Origin: a virus
DNA: 21,053 nucleotides
Virus record (IMG/VR): IMGVR_UViG_3300034106_000428
Span: 1-21,053 of that record
Direction: 5' to 3' (one strand)
Shown here: positions 20,588 to 21,053 of the stretch, one piece after another
Layout of the letters: each line of letters begins with the position of its first letter
How positions within the stretch are numbered: the first letter of the stretch is position 1
Notes under the pieces: model-generated
Databases searched by the model: none
Told to the model about the DNA's origin: nothing
What the model saw: only the letters and a program-made list of their open reading frames with translations
Made by a program: the position numbers and the translations under genes

Positions 20588-20752
20588 TCACTCCAAGAGA
20601 ATCAAGCCATTGTCCTCTTGCACGAGGTTGTCGCCAGACTCGGTGAGAAGGTTGCTCTGCGCCTGTTCGCTTGCTCGGCCCGAGAACAGCGAAATAATGC
20701 CGCCAAGGCCAATGGCAACCGAGTTGCGAAGATCAGGGCCAAAGAAGCTCAT
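20588..20752 (-). CDS. hypothetical 54-aa protein
   Basis: The start ATG 20752 lies in an ATGA overlap with the preceding stop (20749-20752). The protein reads MSFFGPDLRNSVAIGLGGII followed by SLFSGRASEQAQSNLLTESG, and ends DNLVQEDNGLILLE. A mildly hydrophobic Gly-rich stretch (SVAIGLGGIISLF, 11-23) could be amphipathic. The ending 'LLTE.G..L..E....L.LE' recurs in small phage virion genes as I remember them. Function unknown. A longer in-frame opening upstream lies within the 96-aa gene and is rejected. Confidence 0.65.
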   Translation of the reverse strand: MSFFGPDLRNSVAIGLGGIISLFSGRASEQAQSNLLTESGDNLVQEDNGLILLE

Positions 20753-21039
20753 TGCTTGTTGATGGGTTTGGCGTACGCGGTGCCGTCGGTGCTGCCGATC
20801 CGCAGCACGCTGACGCGCCAAGGGGCGCCGGTCGTGTTCAGCGGCACGACAAACGGGATGGGCGTGAAGGCAGGGATCGGGGTGCTGGCGCTGGTAGCCA
20901 CGGCCCCCACGCCCACTTCAACGTAGCAGGATTGGTCGCACCACACCAGTACGCCTTGCGGGCCAGGGCCCCATGCGGTCGTGTTGCCCGCAGTAGCACC
21001 GGCAGTTGCAGTGTATGCGGGGAAATCCGCTTTGCTCAT
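20749..21039 (-). CDS. hypothetical 96-aa beta-rich protein
   Basis: The protein (MSKADFPAYTATAGATAGNT, TAWGPGPQGVLVWCDQSCYV ...) is rich in Ala, Thr, Pro and Val with strands such as GVLVWCDQSCYVEVGVGAVA and PWRVSVLRIGSTDGTAYA; it looks like one small beta-barrel domain of a virion protein. I cannot name the family. Between it and the window edge, five codons in another frame (Asn-Ser-Ser-Thr-Arg) end in a TGA overlapping this start (ATGA, 21036-21039), suggesting an upstream minus-strand gene that continues beyond the window. By comparison with P22 this may be the portal gene region, but that cannot be seen here. Confidence 0.7.
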   Translation of the reverse strand: MSKADFPAYTATAGATAGNTTAWGPGPQGVLVWCDQSCYVEVGVGAVATSASTPIPAFTPIPFVVPLNTTGAPWRVSVLRIGSTDGTAYAKPINKQ

Positions 21040-21053
21040 CGGGTTGAGGAGTT

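Noticed and set aside
1-21053. CRISPR array, tRNA genes, insertion sequence or attachment site
   Set aside because: No regularly spaced repeats, cloverleaf sequence, transposase or integrase were found. The only mobile element supported is the intron with its HNH gene.

Overview
This window is a stretch of a tailed-phage genome with a podovirus (P22-like) virion gene set. No tRNA, rRNA, integrase or host gene is visible, so I cannot say whether the phage is temperate or lytic. The moderately high GC content, the sigma70-like promoter and canonical Shine-Dalgarno sites fit a Gram-negative, probably proteobacterial host; this host guess is inference only.

Layout. Left arm, plus strand (1-2392): the tail of an upstream gene, then a strong sigma70-type promoter (149-177). 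A tightly overlapping set of genes follows: a 68-aa protein, an SNF2-type helicase, two helical mini-proteins, and three small genes using all three frames, one with an NrdR-like zinc finger. Right arm, minus strand (21053 down to 2368), in transcription order: two small genes, three consecutive receptor-binding proteins (two beta-helix tailspikes and a fibre), a small membrane protein, scaffold, major capsid protein, two beta-rich putative decoration proteins, a 64-aa protein, gp4-like neck protein, a 53-aa protein, gp10-like stabilisation protein, a tail-needle candidate, a 111-aa structural protein, three ejection-type proteins, and a lysis cassette (membrane protein, GH108 endolysin, holin). 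From scaffold to ejection proteins the order matches P22 genes 8-5-4-10-26-14-7-20-16; the receptor-binding genes lie upstream of the scaffold instead of at the end. The arms converge tail-to-tail with a 25-bp overlap of coding sequence.

Main discovery. The major capsid gene is split. Its first 53 nt (15187-15135) are separated from the remaining coding sequence (14378-13232) by a 756-nt group I intron that can be folded by eye: P1 with the conserved U.G pair, P2, P3, P4, P5, P7, P7.1, P7.2, P8 and P9 to P9.2. Its 3' half closely resembles the T4 td (IA2) intron as I remember it. The intron carries an HNH homing-endonuclease gene whose start codon lies inside P5 and whose stop codon abuts P7. 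Splicing restores a 399-residue P22-type coat protein; without splicing translation stops after 19 codons.

Other points: UUCG-type hairpins follow the capsid gene and both decoration genes; the three receptor-binding proteins seem to share a C-terminal beta domain; the tail-needle candidate has a foreign-looking Thr/Gly-rich insertion.
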